The notes under the pieces: generated by a model | The model's input: the letters and a program-made list of their open reading frames with translations, nothing else | Databases searched by the model: none | Told to the model about the DNA's origin: nothing | Assembly (NCBI RefSeq): GCF_003056305.1 | Contig: NZ_PYVX01000008.1 | Span: 62,001 to 126,000 of the forward strand | Source of the DNA: Halomonas denitrificans | GTDB taxonomy: Bacteria; Pseudomonadota; Gammaproteobacteria; Pseudomonadales; Halomonadaceae | Direction of reading: 5' to 3' | DNA length: 64,000 nt | Shown here: piece by piece, positions 19,789-28,480 of the stretch | Layout of the letters: each line of letters begins with the position of its first letter | Numbering within the stretch: position 1 is the first letter of the stretch | Translations under genes and position numbers: made by a program

Positions 19789-20793
19789 GTGAATGAACTG
19801 GTTTTCTTCATCAACAACGTGGTGATCGCCGGCAGCGTGACCGGCTCGATCTACGCCATCGGCGCGGTGGGCGTGACGCTGATCTTCAGCATCATGCGCT
19901 TCGCCCACTTCGCCCACGGCGACATGATGACCTTCGGCGCCTTCATGGTGCTGCTGCTGGCCAGCGCCTTCCCGGGGGCCGGGGCGGCCTTCGGCGTGCC
20001 TGCCGCCCTGGTGCTGCTGCCGGTGGCCATGGCGCTCACGGCGCTGCTGGCGGTGGGCATCGACCGCGCCTTCTACAAGCCGCTGCGCGCCCACGGGGTC
20101 AAGCCCATCGTGCTGGTGATCGGCTCGCTGGGGGTGACCCTGATGCTGCAGGGGCTGATCCGGCTGTTCTCGGGCACCGGCGGTTCGAGCCTCTACGTCG
20201 ACGACCGCAAGGAGATCTTCCGCCTCGCCCTGCCCTTCGAGGGCGTGCGGGCGCCGGTGGTGATCACCGAGCCGCAGCTCTGGCTCTTCGGGATCACCCT
20301 CGTCGCCGTGGTGGGCCTGCACCTCTTCCTGACCCGCTCGCGGCTCGGCAAGGCGATGCGCGCCATGTCCGACAACCCCGACCTGGCCCAGGCCTCGGGC
20401 ATCAACACCAACACCATCGTCGCCGTGACCTGGGTGATCGCCGGGGGGCTCGCCGCCATCGCCGGCACCCTGCTGTCGCTGGACGTCACCTTCAAGCCCG
20501 ACCTCAGCTTCTTCCTGCTGCTGCCGATCTTCGCCGCCGCCATCGTCGGCGGCGTCGGCCACCCCTTCGGGGCCGTGGCCGGCGGCTTCGTGGTGGGCTT
20601 CGCCGAGACCCTGGCGGTGTTCAACTGGAGCGTGCTGCTCCGGCCCTTCCGCGACAGCCTGCCCGAATGGCTGACCCAGGCCGGCAACCTCGCCTTCGTC
20701 GGCACCGAGTACAAGATCGTGGTGCCCTTCTTCATCCTGGTCGTCATCCTGGTGTGGCGCCCCACCGGCATCTTCAAGGGCAAGGTGATCTGA
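19789..20793 (+). CDS. livH: Branched-chain amino acid-type ABC transporter permease (LivH-like)
   Basis: An inner-membrane permease of 334 residues with about eight hydrophobic segments. The N-terminus (GSIYAIGAVGVTLIFSIMRFAHFAHGDMM shortened here to the core IMRFAHFAHGDM) is the LivH signature, and the EAA-like cytoplasmic loop RSRLGKAMRAMSDNPDLA couples to the ATPases. It starts at a GTG with GGGAGAG 8 nt upstream. The TGA overlaps the livM ATG by one base (TGATG). Confidence 0.93.
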   Translation: MNELVFFINNVVIAGSVTGSIYAIGAVGVTLIFSIMRFAHFAHGDMMTFGAFMVLLLASAFPGAGAAFGVPAALVLLPVAMALTALLAVGIDRAFYKPLRAHGVKPIVLVIGSLGVTLMLQGLIRLFSGTGGSSLYVDDRKEIFRLALPFEGVRAPVVITEPQLWLFGITLVAVVGLHLFLTRSRLGKAMRAMSDNPDLAQASGINTNTIVAVTWVIAGGLAAIAGTLLSLDVTFKPDLSFFLLLPIFAAAIVGGVGHPFGAVAGGFVVGFAETLAVFNWSVLLRPFRDSLPEWLTQAGNLAFVGTEYKIVVPFFILVVILVWRPTGIFKGKVI

Positions 20794-22094
20794 TGGAAAC
20801 CAAACGCGCGGATACCGTCGCCGCCCCGAGCCGCTTCCCGCTGCGCGAGGCGGGCCTCTTCGTCGCCCTGCTGGTGGCGGTGCTGGGGGTCTACGCCGTG
20901 ATGGGCGGCGCCTACAGCACCCGCATGCTGGTGGAGGCCGCCTGCTACGCCATCCTGGCCCTGGGCCTGACCATCCAGTGGGGCTACGCGGGCCAGTTCA
21001 ACGCCGGGGTGATGGGCTTCGTGGCGCTGGGCGGCTTCAGCGCCATGTTCTTCAGCATCCCGGTCAACGAGGCCTTCTGGGACAGCGAGCTGCCCGGCGA
21101 GCTCGGTCTTGTGCTGCTCTACATGGTCGCCGCCGTGCTGATGGTGCTCGGCGCCACCCGCCTCGACCGGCTCGGCGTGCCCCGGAAGCTGCGCACCCTC
21201 ATCGCCGTGGTGCTCGGGGTGGTGCTCTACCTGGTGGTGATCAACGCCCTGCGCGGCGTGACCGACCAGATCGAGTCCCGGGCCGGCTTCATCGGCGGCC
21301 TGGGCCTGCCGGTCGGCGTGGGCTGGATCGTCGGCGGCGCGCTGGCCGGCGGCGTGGGCTTCTTCATCGGCCGGGTCTGCCTGGGGCTGCGCAGCGACTA
21401 CCTGGCGATCGCGACCCTGGGCATCGCCGAGATCATCAAGGCCTTCCTCAAGAACTCCGACTGGCTGACCCGCGGCACCGCCACCGTCTCGCCGCTGCCC
21501 TGGCCGGTGCCGGGGCCCGAGGCCGTCGGCTTCACCCTGGCCCGGGCGATGTACCTGTCGGTGACCGCGGTGATGATCGCGCTGATCTTCTTCCTGCTGA
21601 GCCGCGCCTACCACGCCCCCTGGGGACGGATGATCCGCGCCATCCGCGACAACGAGCTCTCCGCCGCCGCCATGGGCAAGGACATCAACCGGCGCCGCCT
21701 GGAGATCTTCGTGCTGGGCTGCATCCTGATGGGCATCGGCGGCGCCGCCCTGGCGAGCTTCAACAGCATGTTCGACCCCCAGGGCTACCTGCCGCTCAAC
21801 CACACCTTCCTGGTGCTGGTGATGGTCATCCTGGGCGGGCCCGGCAACAACCTGGGCACCATCTTCGGCGCCGTGGCGGTCTACATCATCTGGATCATGT
21901 CCGAGCCGCTGGCGCTGTTCCTGATGGAGCTGGCCGTCGCCTTCGGCGAGGGCGCCTTCGGCTGGGAGGCCCCCACCAACATGGACAGCCGGGCGCTGCA
22001 GGCGCGGGTGTTCGTGATCGGGCTGCTGATCACCCTGGTGCTGCGCTTCGCGCCCAAGGGGCTGCTGCCGGAGAAGGTCAAGCACGTGGCCTGA
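20793..22094 (+). CDS. livM: Branched-chain amino acid-type ABC transporter permease (LivM-like)
   Basis: The second permease, 433 residues with about ten hydrophobic segments. Family features: LALGLTIQWGYAGQFNAGVM near residue 55-75, and the coupling loop WGRMIRAIRDNELSAAAMGK in the C-terminal half. An insert-like region of about 60 residues (around 120-180) makes it longer than many LivM proteins. The start overlaps the livH stop by one base. It ends before a shared terminator opposite the gene for a periplasmic binding protein, which probably serves this importer. Confidence 0.93.
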   Translation: METKRADTVAAPSRFPLREAGLFVALLVAVLGVYAVMGGAYSTRMLVEAACYAILALGLTIQWGYAGQFNAGVMGFVALGGFSAMFFSIPVNEAFWDSELPGELGLVLLYMVAAVLMVLGATRLDRLGVPRKLRTLIAVVLGVVLYLVVINALRGVTDQIESRAGFIGGLGLPVGVGWIVGGALAGGVGFFIGRVCLGLRSDYLAIATLGIAEIIKAFLKNSDWLTRGTATVSPLPWPVPGPEAVGFTLARAMYLSVTAVMIALIFFLLSRAYHAPWGRMIRAIRDNELSAAAMGKDINRRRLEIFVLGCILMGIGGAALASFNSMFDPQGYLPLNHTFLVLVMVILGGPGNNLGTIFGAVAVYIIWIMSEPLALFLMELAVAFGEGAFGWEAPTNMDSRALQARVFVIGLLITLVLRFAPKGLLPEKVKHVA

Positions 22095-22196
22095 CGGCGG
22101 GCTGCAAAGAGCAAGGCAGGAAGGTGCTTGGCACCTCCCTCGGCGCGGTCGTCCACGACTGGCAGAGGCGATGAGCCGAAAACAACACCCGATAAA

Positions 22197-22226
22197 AAGG
22201 CCCCGGCGGTTGCCCGCCGGGGCCTT
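22197..22226. terminator. Bidirectional terminator between livM and the binding-protein gene
   Basis: A 13-bp perfect stem (AAGGCCCCGGCGG / CCGCCGGGGCCTT) with loop TTGC. The minus side is followed by TTT, and the plus side by CGTTCG. Confidence 0.85.
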
Positions 22227-22261
22227 CGTTCGTTCGCCTTCGCTCAGCGCAGGCGCGTCCC

Positions 22262-23467
22262 TCAGAGGTCGACGTAGCCCTTGCTGGTGAAGCTGCCGTC
22301 CTCGATCACCATCTCCAGCACCACGCCCGGCACGTCGCCGTTGGCATTGAACTCGTGGGTGCCGGACGCGCCCTCGTAGTTGATCTCGGTGCCGGCGGCG
22401 ATCAGCTCCACCGCCTTCTCCCACTCGCCGGGCAGGACCACCTCGCCCGGGGCGCTGGCCACGCTGCGCAGCGCCTCGTTGAGCCCCTCGCGCTCGGCGC
22501 TGCCGTTCTGCTCGATGGCCAGCGCCAGCAGGAAGGCGGCGTCGTAGGCCTGGGCGGCGAACACCGCGCTGGGATCGATGCCGGCTTCCTCGGCCTGGGC
22601 CTGGAACATCGTGGTGCCCGGCAGCTCCGGGCTGCCCGGGCGGGTGGCGATCATGCCCTCGAGCACGTCGGCGCCGATGGCCTCGACCAGGCTGTCGCCG
22701 ACCATGCCGTCGGCCCCGATGTACTGGGTGAACATGCCGCTCTCGTAGGCCTGGCGCACCACCGTCTGGCCGGAGGTATCGGCGTAGGCCAGCACCACCA
22801 GGTTCGGCACGCCGGTGGAGGAGAGGGTGCCCAGCTCCGAGCGGTAGTCGGCGCGGTTGTCCTCGTGGGCGAGGTTCTCCGCCACCGTGCCGCCCTCGGC
22901 CTCGAAGGCCGTGGTGAAGGCGTCGGAGAGGCCGCGACCGTAGTCGTTGTTGACGTAGGTGACGACGACTTCCTCGATGCCCTTGTCGATCAGCAGCTTG
23001 GCCAGCATCTCGCCCTGGAAGGCATCCGAGGGCACGGTGCGGAACACCAGGTCGTTGTCGTCGAGGTCCGAGACCGCCGGGGCCGTGGAGGCCGGCGAGA
23101 CCATGGTCACCCCGCCCGGCACGGCGGCGTTGTTGGCCGCGGCGATGGTCGCCCCGGTGCACAGCGCCCCGACGATGGCGGTGACCTGCTCGGTGTTGAC
23201 CATGCGGTCGGCGGCGTTCGAGGCGGCCGAGGCGTCGGAGCAGGTGGTGTCACCGGTGGGCATCACCAGCTCCTGGCCGCCCAGCAGGCCGCCCTGCTCG
23301 TTGACCTGGCTCACCGCCAGCTGGGCGCCGTCGAAGATCGGCGGCGTCAGGCTCTCGATGCCGCCGGTGAAGCCCCCCAGGAAGCCGACCTTGACCTCGG
23401 CCTGTGCCATGCCGGAAAGGGCCAGGGTGGTCGCCGCCACCGCCGTCGCTAGAACGCGTTTCTTCAT
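22262..23467 (-). CDS. LIV-type ABC transporter substrate-binding protein
   Basis: A periplasmic type-I binding protein (Peripla_BP_6 / LivK family) of 401 residues. It has a Sec signal peptide (MKKRVLATAVAATTLALSGMAQA) and begins KVGFLGGFTGGIESLTPPI, then DGAQLAVSQVNEQGGLLGGQ and a Cys pair region GDTTCSDASAASNAADRMV typical of amino-acid binders. The ATG at 23467 gives a standard signal peptide. It converges on livGFHM, sharing a terminator; no other LIV ATPase or permease is near, so it is the likely receptor. The ligand, an amino acid or amide, is not identified. Confidence 0.92.
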   Translation of the reverse strand: MKKRVLATAVAATTLALSGMAQAEVKVGFLGGFTGGIESLTPPIFDGAQLAVSQVNEQGGLLGGQELVMPTGDTTCSDASAASNAADRMVNTEQVTAIVGALCTGATIAAANNAAVPGGVTMVSPASTAPAVSDLDDNDLVFRTVPSDAFQGEMLAKLLIDKGIEEVVVTYVNNDYGRGLSDAFTTAFEAEGGTVAENLAHEDNRADYRSELGTLSSTGVPNLVVLAYADTSGQTVVRQAYESGMFTQYIGADGMVGDSLVEAIGADVLEGMIATRPGSPELPGTTMFQAQAEEAGIDPSAVFAAQAYDAAFLLALAIEQNGSAEREGLNEALRSVASAPGEVVLPGEWEKAVELIAAGTEINYEGASGTHEFNANGDVPGVVLEMVIEDGSFTSKGYVDL

Positions 23468-23706
23468 GATTGTTGGTCTCGCTCTGGTTGCTCGGATCAT
23501 GGACTGCATGAATCACACCCCCAATCTGGAAGGCCGGGGAGCAAAACACAAGCCGGCGCTGCCAACGCTTCGGGCCCGCCGGCACTCGCCAAGTCATTGA
23601 TCGCCATGGCGAAGCGCCGGTGCTTAAGCGTTCGAACGCACGCTTCAACGCAACCGAGCCCCCCGACCTATACTGAGGGCCGTTCACTGCCCGCCCAGAG
23701 GTCACC
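23468..23706. promoter_or_regulatory. Divergent promoter region with palindrome and -10 element
   Basis: This gap serves the binding-protein gene (minus) and the hydrolase gene (plus). It holds a perfect 12-bp palindrome GCGTTCGAACGC at 23628-23639 and TATACT at 23669-23674, a plausible -10 for the hydrolase. Confidence 0.35.
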
Positions 23707-24465
23707 ATGACGCCACGCCTGACGCCCCTCGCCTTCGCCCTCCTCGCCCCCGTCGCGCTCTTCACGGGAAGCGCCCAGGCCGATGGCCGAGCCATCGACT
23801 ACGCCGTGGACGGCGAGGCCTTCACCGGCTACCTGGCGAGCGCCCCGGACGAGTCCCGGGGCACCGTCCTGATCGTCCACGACTGGGACGGCCTCACCGA
23901 CTACGAACGCCGACGCGCCGACATGCTCGCCGAGCTGGGCCTCGACGCCTTCGCCCTCGACCTCTACGGCCAGGGCAACCGCCCGGTGGAGACCGACGCC
24001 AAGAAGGCCGAGACCGCCAGGCTCTACGAGGACCGCGAGCGCATGCGCCGCCTGACCCTGGCCGGCCTCGAGGAGGCTCGCGCCCAGGGCGCCGCCGGTC
24101 CGGTGGTGATCATGGGCTACTGCTTCGGGGGCGCGGTGGTGCTGGAGCTCGCCCGCTCGGAGCAGGCCGGGGAGATGGCCGGCTTCGCCACCTTCCACGG
24201 CGGCCTGGCCACCCCCGAGGGGCAGGGCTACCCCGCCGAGAGCGGGCCGATCCTGGTCGCCCACGGCGGCGCCGACGCCGCGATCTCGCTGGACGACGTC
24301 GCGGCCCTGGGCCGGGAGCTGGAGGCCGCCGGCACCCCCTACGAGATCGAGATCTACTCCGGCGCCCCCCACGCCTTCACCGTCTTCGGCAGCGAGCGCT
24401 ACCAGGCGCGGGCCGACGAGAAGTCCTGGGCCGCCCTCCTGGGCCTGCTCGACGAGGTGCTGTGA
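23707..24465 (+). CDS. Exported dienelactone hydrolase family protein
   Basis: An alpha/beta-hydrolase of 252 residues. An N-terminal signal peptide (cleavage near GSAQA) suggests periplasmic location. The catalytic triad of the dienelactone hydrolase family is visible: nucleophile Cys in MGYCFGGAVVLE, Asp in HGGADAAISLDD, and His in GAPHAFTVFG, preceded by the oxyanion region VIVHDWDGLTDYERRRADML. Exported members of this family are common and their substrates are generally unknown. It is a single gene between the LIV locus and a dicarboxylate symporter. Family is secure, role is not. Confidence 0.9.
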   Translation: MTPRLTPLAFALLAPVALFTGSAQADGRAIDYAVDGEAFTGYLASAPDESRGTVLIVHDWDGLTDYERRRADMLAELGLDAFALDLYGQGNRPVETDAKKAETARLYEDRERMRRLTLAGLEEARAQGAAGPVVIMGYCFGGAVVLELARSEQAGEMAGFATFHGGLATPEGQGYPAESGPILVAHGGADAAISLDDVAALGRELEAAGTPYEIEIYSGAPHAFTVFGSERYQARADEKSWAALLGLLDEVL

Positions 24466-24611
24466 TGGTCCGGGCGGCCCGCGGCGCGGGTCGCCATTTC
24501 GCAAGAGGGACGTTCGTTTAAATAAAGATTAATGGTTTTTCTTTCTGTAGAATCGCCCACCTTAACTGACAATCACCACATAAAAGCTGTTTTGCAGAAA
24601 GGAGTCCCGAC

Positions 24612-25868
24612 GTGACCAGTCCTTCGACGACCGCCTCCACCAGCGTGTGGCGGCGCATCCCCCTGTGGCAGAAGATCCTCGCCGGCCTGGCCCTCGGCAT
24701 CCTCGCCGGCGCGCTGATGGGCGAGGACGCCAGCATCTTCAAGCCCATCGGTGACGTCTTCATCAGCGCCATCAAGATGCTGATCGTGCCGCTGGTCTTC
24801 TCCACCCTGGTGGTGGGCATCACGGCGATGCGCGACCCGCAGAAGATGGGCCGCATCGGCATTCGCACCATCGGGCTCTACCTGATCACCACCGCCTTCG
24901 CCATCGCCATCGGCCTGCTCGCCTCGCTGATCTTCCAGCCCGGCGTGGGCCTGGAGATGAGCTTCGAGTCCGGCGTCGAGGCCAAGGCCGCCCCGAGTCT
25001 GGTGGAGATCCTGGTCGGCCTGGTGCCCCAGAACCCCATCGACGCGCTGGCCAACGGCAACATCCTGCAGATCATCGTCTTCGCCATCGGGCTTGGTATC
25101 TCGCTGACCCTGATCGGCGAGAAAGGCGAGCCGGTGGTGCGCGTCTTCGAGAGCTTCGCCGAGGCGATGTACAAGCTGACCAGCTTCGTCATGGCCCTCG
25201 CCCCGTTCGGCGTGTTCGGCCTGATCGCCCACGTCTCGGGCAGCTACGGCCTCGAGGTGCTGCTGCCGCTGGCCAAGGTGATCGGCGTGGCGTACCTCGC
25301 CAGCGTGCTCCACGTGCTGATCGTCTACACCGGGCTGCTGACGCTGCTCGGCCGCCTCAACCCGGTGCGCTACCTGCAGGGCATCCTCGACGCCCTGGTG
25401 GTCGCCTACTCCTCGGCCTCCTCCTCCGGCACCCTGCCGGTCTCGCTGCGCTGCGCCCAGAAGAACCTCGGCGTCTCCGAGGGCGTGGCCGGCTTCGTGC
25501 TGCCGGTGGGCGCCACCATCAACATGGATGGCACGGCCATCTACCAGGGCGTGGTGGCGGTGTTCATCGCCCAGCTGCTGGGCGTCGAGCTCAGCATGAT
25601 GGACTACGGCATGATCATCGTGACTGGCACCCTGGCCTCCATCGGCACCGCCGGCGTGCCCGGCGCGGGCCTGGTGATGCTCTCCATCGTCATGGCCCAG
25701 ATCGGCCTGCCGCTGGAGGCGATCGCGGTGATCGCCGGCATCGACCGCATCCTCGACATGGCCCGCACCAGCGTCAACGTGGCCGGCGACCTGATGGTCA
25801 CCACCCTGGTCGGCAAGAGCGAGGGCGAGCTCGACGAGGCCGTCTACAACGCCCCCCGCAAGAGCTGA
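24612..25868 (+). CDS. DAACS-family Na+/H+:dicarboxylate/amino acid symporter
   Basis: An inner-membrane symporter for C4-dicarboxylates, glutamate or neutral amino acids. The 418-residue protein has the family hallmarks: a serine-rich hairpin (AYSSASSSGTLPVSLRC), the TM7 motif NMDGTAIYQGV (N-M-D-G-T) that binds Na+, and HP2 region GTLASIGTAGVPGAGLVM. There are about eight TM helices. It starts at GTG with AAAGGAG 7 nt upstream, after an AT-rich promoter gap. A GC-rich hairpin follows the stop. Substrate assignment among GltP/DctA/SstT types is not possible by eye. Confidence 0.93.
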   Translation: MTSPSTTASTSVWRRIPLWQKILAGLALGILAGALMGEDASIFKPIGDVFISAIKMLIVPLVFSTLVVGITAMRDPQKMGRIGIRTIGLYLITTAFAIAIGLLASLIFQPGVGLEMSFESGVEAKAAPSLVEILVGLVPQNPIDALANGNILQIIVFAIGLGISLTLIGEKGEPVVRVFESFAEAMYKLTSFVMALAPFGVFGLIAHVSGSYGLEVLLPLAKVIGVAYLASVLHVLIVYTGLLTLLGRLNPVRYLQGILDALVVAYSSASSSGTLPVSLRCAQKNLGVSEGVAGFVLPVGATINMDGTAIYQGVVAVFIAQLLGVELSMMDYGMIIVTGTLASIGTAGVPGAGLVMLSIVMAQIGLPLEAIAVIAGIDRILDMARTSVNVAGDLMVTTLVGKSEGELDEAVYNAPRKS

Positions 25869-25874
25869 TCCCCA

Positions 25875-25898
25875 CGGCGCCGGCCTCGCCCGGCGCCG
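25875..25898 (+). terminator. Hairpin after the DAACS symporter
   Basis: A 9-bp stem (CGGCGCCGG / CCGGCGCCG) with a 6-nt loop, 6 nt after the stop codon. No T-run follows. Confidence 0.4.
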
Positions 25899-26060
25899 CA
25901 CCGTCCGGCGGCGCGCCCCGTGCCGCCATGAGGCGCGGCTCGCCCCGAGCCGCGCCTGGTCGAACGACCTCCCGCCCGCGCCTGCGACGTCCCCGAGCCT
26001 GTCGGCTCTCGCCGAGTGCTACAGTGATCCTGTCGAAGTACTGCGAGTCGCGAGGTCACC

Positions 26061-27158
26061 ATGCATATCACTCCCCTGACCGGCAGCCGGGCCGAGATCG
26101 GCGAGGCCCACGGTCGCGCCCATGGCGAGCGGATCACCCAGAGCCTCGCGGTCTATGACCGGCTCTTCCAGGACTTCGTGGGCCTCGACTGGGCCCAGGC
26201 GCGCCGCGTGGCCGAGCGCTTTTTGCCGATGATCGAGCGCGGCTTTCCGGCGATCCTCGAGGAGATGGCGGGCATCGCCCGGGGGGCGGGCCTCGATTTC
26301 GCCGACATCCTGACCCTCAACTGCCGAAGCGAGATCTCGCTGACCCAGGCCAGCGGCGGCTGCTCGGCCTTCGCCCTGAAGCGCGACGCCACCCAGTGGC
26401 TGGCCCAGAACTGGGACTGGCGCAGCGATCAGCTGCACAACGTGGTGGCGCTGGAGATCGACGGCGACGACGCCCCGACGCTGTTCAGCATCGGCGAGGC
26501 CGGTATGGTGGCCAAGATCGGCATGAATGAGCACGGCCTCGGCGTCTGCCTCAACGCCATCCGCTCGCAGACCTGCGGCGAGGGGCTGCCCATCCACGTC
26601 GCCCTGCGCAAGATTCTGGAGTGCCGCGACCTGGACGACGCCGTGGCGGTGGCGTGCCGCGACCGGGTCTGCTCGCCGGCGCACTTCCTCGTCGCCCAGG
26701 GCGACGGCCGGGCGCTGGGCCTCGAGGTGCACCCGGGCGAGCCCGGCGTCCTCTCCCCGCAGAACGGCGTGGTGACCCACACCAACCACCTCTATGCCGG
26801 CGGCGGCGCCGAGGGCGTCGAGGACTTCCCGCGGGTCGACTCCCGCCCCCGCCTGGCGCGGCTGGATGCCCTGCTGGAGGAGGCGCTGCCGGCACGGGGG
26901 GAGATCGGCGAGGGAGAGCTCTTCGCGCTGCTCGCCGATCATCACGGCGCGCCGCTCTCGATCTGTCGCCACTTCAATCCCGACCAGCCCGCCGAGGAGC
27001 GCATGGAGACGCTCTTCGCGGTGGTCATGGACCTGACCCGCCGGCGCCTCACCCTGCGCCACGGCAAGCCCTGCGAGAGCGACGAGAGCCTGACGGTGCA
27101 GTTCGGCGACGCGCCCGGCGTTGACCCGGATCAAGGGCGGCGGGACGACAAACGATAA
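26061..27158 (+). CDS. Peptidase C45 / acyl-CoA:6-aminopenicillanate acyltransferase-like Ntn hydrolase
   Basis: A 365-residue protein of the C45 family, N-terminal-nucleophile enzymes made as a precursor that cleaves itself before a Cys. The expected processing site is visible at about residue 103 (TQASGGCSAFALKRD), giving an N-terminal fragment of about 100 residues and a Cys-initiated chain. Further family features are WLAQNWDWRSD and NEHGLGVCLNAIRS. It has no signal peptide. Bacterial members mostly have unknown amide or acyl substrates; a beta-lactam role should not be assumed. No pathway partner adjoins it. A Fur-like box overlaps its stop codon. Confidence 0.88.
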   Translation: MHITPLTGSRAEIGEAHGRAHGERITQSLAVYDRLFQDFVGLDWAQARRVAERFLPMIERGFPAILEEMAGIARGAGLDFADILTLNCRSEISLTQASGGCSAFALKRDATQWLAQNWDWRSDQLHNVVALEIDGDDAPTLFSIGEAGMVAKIGMNEHGLGVCLNAIRSQTCGEGLPIHVALRKILECRDLDDAVAVACRDRVCSPAHFLVAQGDGRALGLEVHPGEPGVLSPQNGVVTHTNHLYAGGGAEGVEDFPRVDSRPRLARLDALLEEALPARGEIGEGELFALLADHHGAPLSICRHFNPDQPAEERMETLFAVVMDLTRRRLTLRHGKPCESDESLTVQFGDAPGVDPDQGRRDDKR

Positions 27159-27167
27159 TGATTGTCA
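27153..27167. promoter_or_regulatory. Fur-box-like sequence upstream of the DUF6746 gene
   Basis: CGATAATGATTGTCA matches the 7-1-7 Fur consensus TGATAATGATTATCA at 13 of 15 positions. It overlaps the stop of the acyltransferase gene and lies 64 bp before the next start codon, where it would cover a promoter. Confidence 0.55.
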
Positions 27168-27230
27168 ACCGCAAGGGGCGGTGATAGCGTAGCGGTGCGA
27201 TATATTCTCATTTGCACCAAGGATCCCCGC

Positions 27231-27599
27231 ATGAAGAACCTGCTTCTCACAGCCCTCTGCACCGGCCTGCTCGCCACCACCGCCCACGCCGAGGGGCCGG
27301 ACCACTTCGCGGGCGAGCCCTCGCGCACCCTCGAGGAGGCGATCGCCCACCTCGGCGACACCAACGCGCGGCTGAGCGAACTGCTGGCCAAGGACGAGCT
27401 GAGCAACCGCGACCTGGGCACCGTCCACGAGCTCACCTACACCCTGGAGAACGCCCTGGCCCGCCTCGATGCCGAGATCGACGGCATGGCCGCCTCCCTC
27501 GAGGAGGTGCACCTGGGCTCGGAGCGGGTCGACCGCGAGCGCGTACGCCTCAACGGTATGGCCTACCTCAACGCCGCGCGGCCGCTGACGGAGGACTGA
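27231..27599 (+). CDS. Small exported DUF6746-type protein
   Basis: A 122-residue protein with a signal peptide (MKNLLLTALCTGLLATTAHA) and a short helical domain: PDHFAGEPSRTLEEAIAHL, then DLGTVHELTYTLENALARL. The sequence resembles the DUF6746 family, small periplasmic proteins in Pseudomonas and Halomonas with no known function. The ATG at 27231 directly follows a GGAT and gives a clean signal peptide. A Fur-like box upstream suggests iron-regulated expression, which would be new information for the family. Confidence 0.75.
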   Translation: MKNLLLTALCTGLLATTAHAEGPDHFAGEPSRTLEEAIAHLGDTNARLSELLAKDELSNRDLGTVHELTYTLENALARLDAEIDGMAASLEEVHLGSERVDRERVRLNGMAYLNAARPLTED

Positions 27600-27621
27600 G
27601 GGCCTGCCACGCCCCTGGCCT

Positions 27622-27652
27622 GCGGCCGCCGGCTCGGCAGCCGGAAGGCCGC
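27622..27652. terminator. Hairpin between convergent DUF6746 and DUF4202 genes
   Basis: GCGGCC/GGCCGC outer stem and CCGGCT/AGCCGG inner stem with a CGGC loop and a small internal bulge. It probably terminates one or both genes, although no T-run is present. Confidence 0.4.
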
Positions 27653-27660
27653 ACCGGCAC

Positions 27661-28266
27661 TCAGCCGGCCAGGGCTTCCTCCACCAGCGCGCGGGCCTCG
27701 GCGGTCATCGGCAGCTCGAGGGCCAGCGCATGGGCACTCGGCGACATCTTCCGCCAGGTCTTCTGCACGATGCGAATCAGGTGATCGTGGTCGACCTGCC
27801 GGGAGAAGTCGCCGAAGTAGTGCTCCAGGAACACCAGGCAGGCGCAGTCCTCCACCGCCTGCACCCCCGCATCACGCCCCAGCCCCTGCTTGCGGATCAT
27901 CGCCGCCACCCGCTCGGCCGCGTCGGCGTCGTAGCCCGCCTCGATCATCAGCGCCGCGGTGGTCTCGCCGGCCCGCCGCCCCTGGTCGCGACGCCAGGTG
28001 AGATAGCCCACGCGCCCCTCGGGGTAGTCGCCCCGCGGCACCTGCCAGCGCTGCAGGTGCTGGCCGCGCACCGCCAGGCGCACCAGCTCGTCCGGCGCCG
28101 CCTCGAGCCGCTCCAGCCAGGCGCTCATCCTTCCGGCGTGCCACAGTTCCTGGGGCACCGACTCCCCGGCCACCGTCACGCGGCGGGGGTCCTCGGCGTG
28201 CAGGGCATCCAGGGCGGCGAGGGTCGCCGCGAACGGGGAAGGGTCGCGAGGGGATTCGACGGGCAT
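27661..28266 (-). CDS. DUF4202 domain-containing protein
   Basis: A 201-residue soluble protein. The sequence matches the DUF4202 family, all-helical and found in bacteria and fungi: residues 40-75 HAGRMSAWLERL and LAVRGQHLQRWQVPRGDYPE, then YLTWRRDQGRRAGETTAALM, and a C-terminal block VEDCACLVFLEHYFGDFSRQ. The many conserved His/Asp/Glu residues suggest an HD-like metal-dependent fold, but activity is unknown. The ATG at 28266 is chosen because AAGGAG lies 8 nt upstream; the longer frame crosses an intrinsic terminator. It stands alone. Confidence 0.85.
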   Translation of the reverse strand: MPVESPRDPSPFAATLAALDALHAEDPRRVTVAGESVPQELWHAGRMSAWLERLEAAPDELVRLAVRGQHLQRWQVPRGDYPEGRVGYLTWRRDQGRRAGETTAALMIEAGYDADAAERVAAMIRKQGLGRDAGVQAVEDCACLVFLEHYFGDFSRQVDHDHLIRIVQKTWRKMSPSAHALALELPMTAEARALVEEALAG

Positions 28267-28385
28267 GGGCGCACTCCTTGATCGGGTAGGGTCGAGGCGG
28301 TCACGGCGAAGGCCGTCGCCGCGCGACCAGCATACCGGGCCGCCCGGCCTCGGGCCCAGCCCCGCCCGGCGCGTCACGCGCGCAT

Positions 28386-28480
28386 AAAAAAAGCCCCCCG
28401 AAGGGGGCCAGTGGGAGCACGCCAGCTCACTCGTTGCATCGCCACTCCGATGGCGATCCTGACCTGCAGATTGCGAAAAG
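28386..28480 (-). ncRNA. Candidate small RNA ending in a canonical terminator
   Basis: On the minus strand the hairpin GCCCCC-TTCG-GGGGGC (28393-28408) is followed by seven T residues (28392-28386), an ideal intrinsic terminator with a UUCG tetraloop. No recognisable gene precedes it. Upstream lies another perfect hairpin, ATCGCCA-N6-TGGCGAT (28438-28457). Together they look like the 3' half of a small RNA of about 100 nt. The 5' end is a guess. The same transcript could encode a 26-residue hydrophobic peptide (28427-28507). Confidence 0.45.
28393..28408 (-). terminator. Intrinsic terminator with UUCG loop, minus strand
   Basis: A 6-bp GC stem, UUCG loop and a 7-T tail. It lies upstream of the DUF4202 start in the same orientation, so it ends a separate transcript. 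Confidence 0.85.

Noticed and set aside
20193-23162. A 989-codon minus-strand frame spanning livH, livM and the binding-protein gene
   Set aside because: It crosses the strong terminator at 22197 and is low-complexity; all three genes it covers are certain.
23628-23639. Palindrome GCGTTCGAACGC as a specific operator
   Set aside because: A 12-bp CG-rich palindrome can arise by chance here and nothing else supports it; mentioned only as part of the promoter region.
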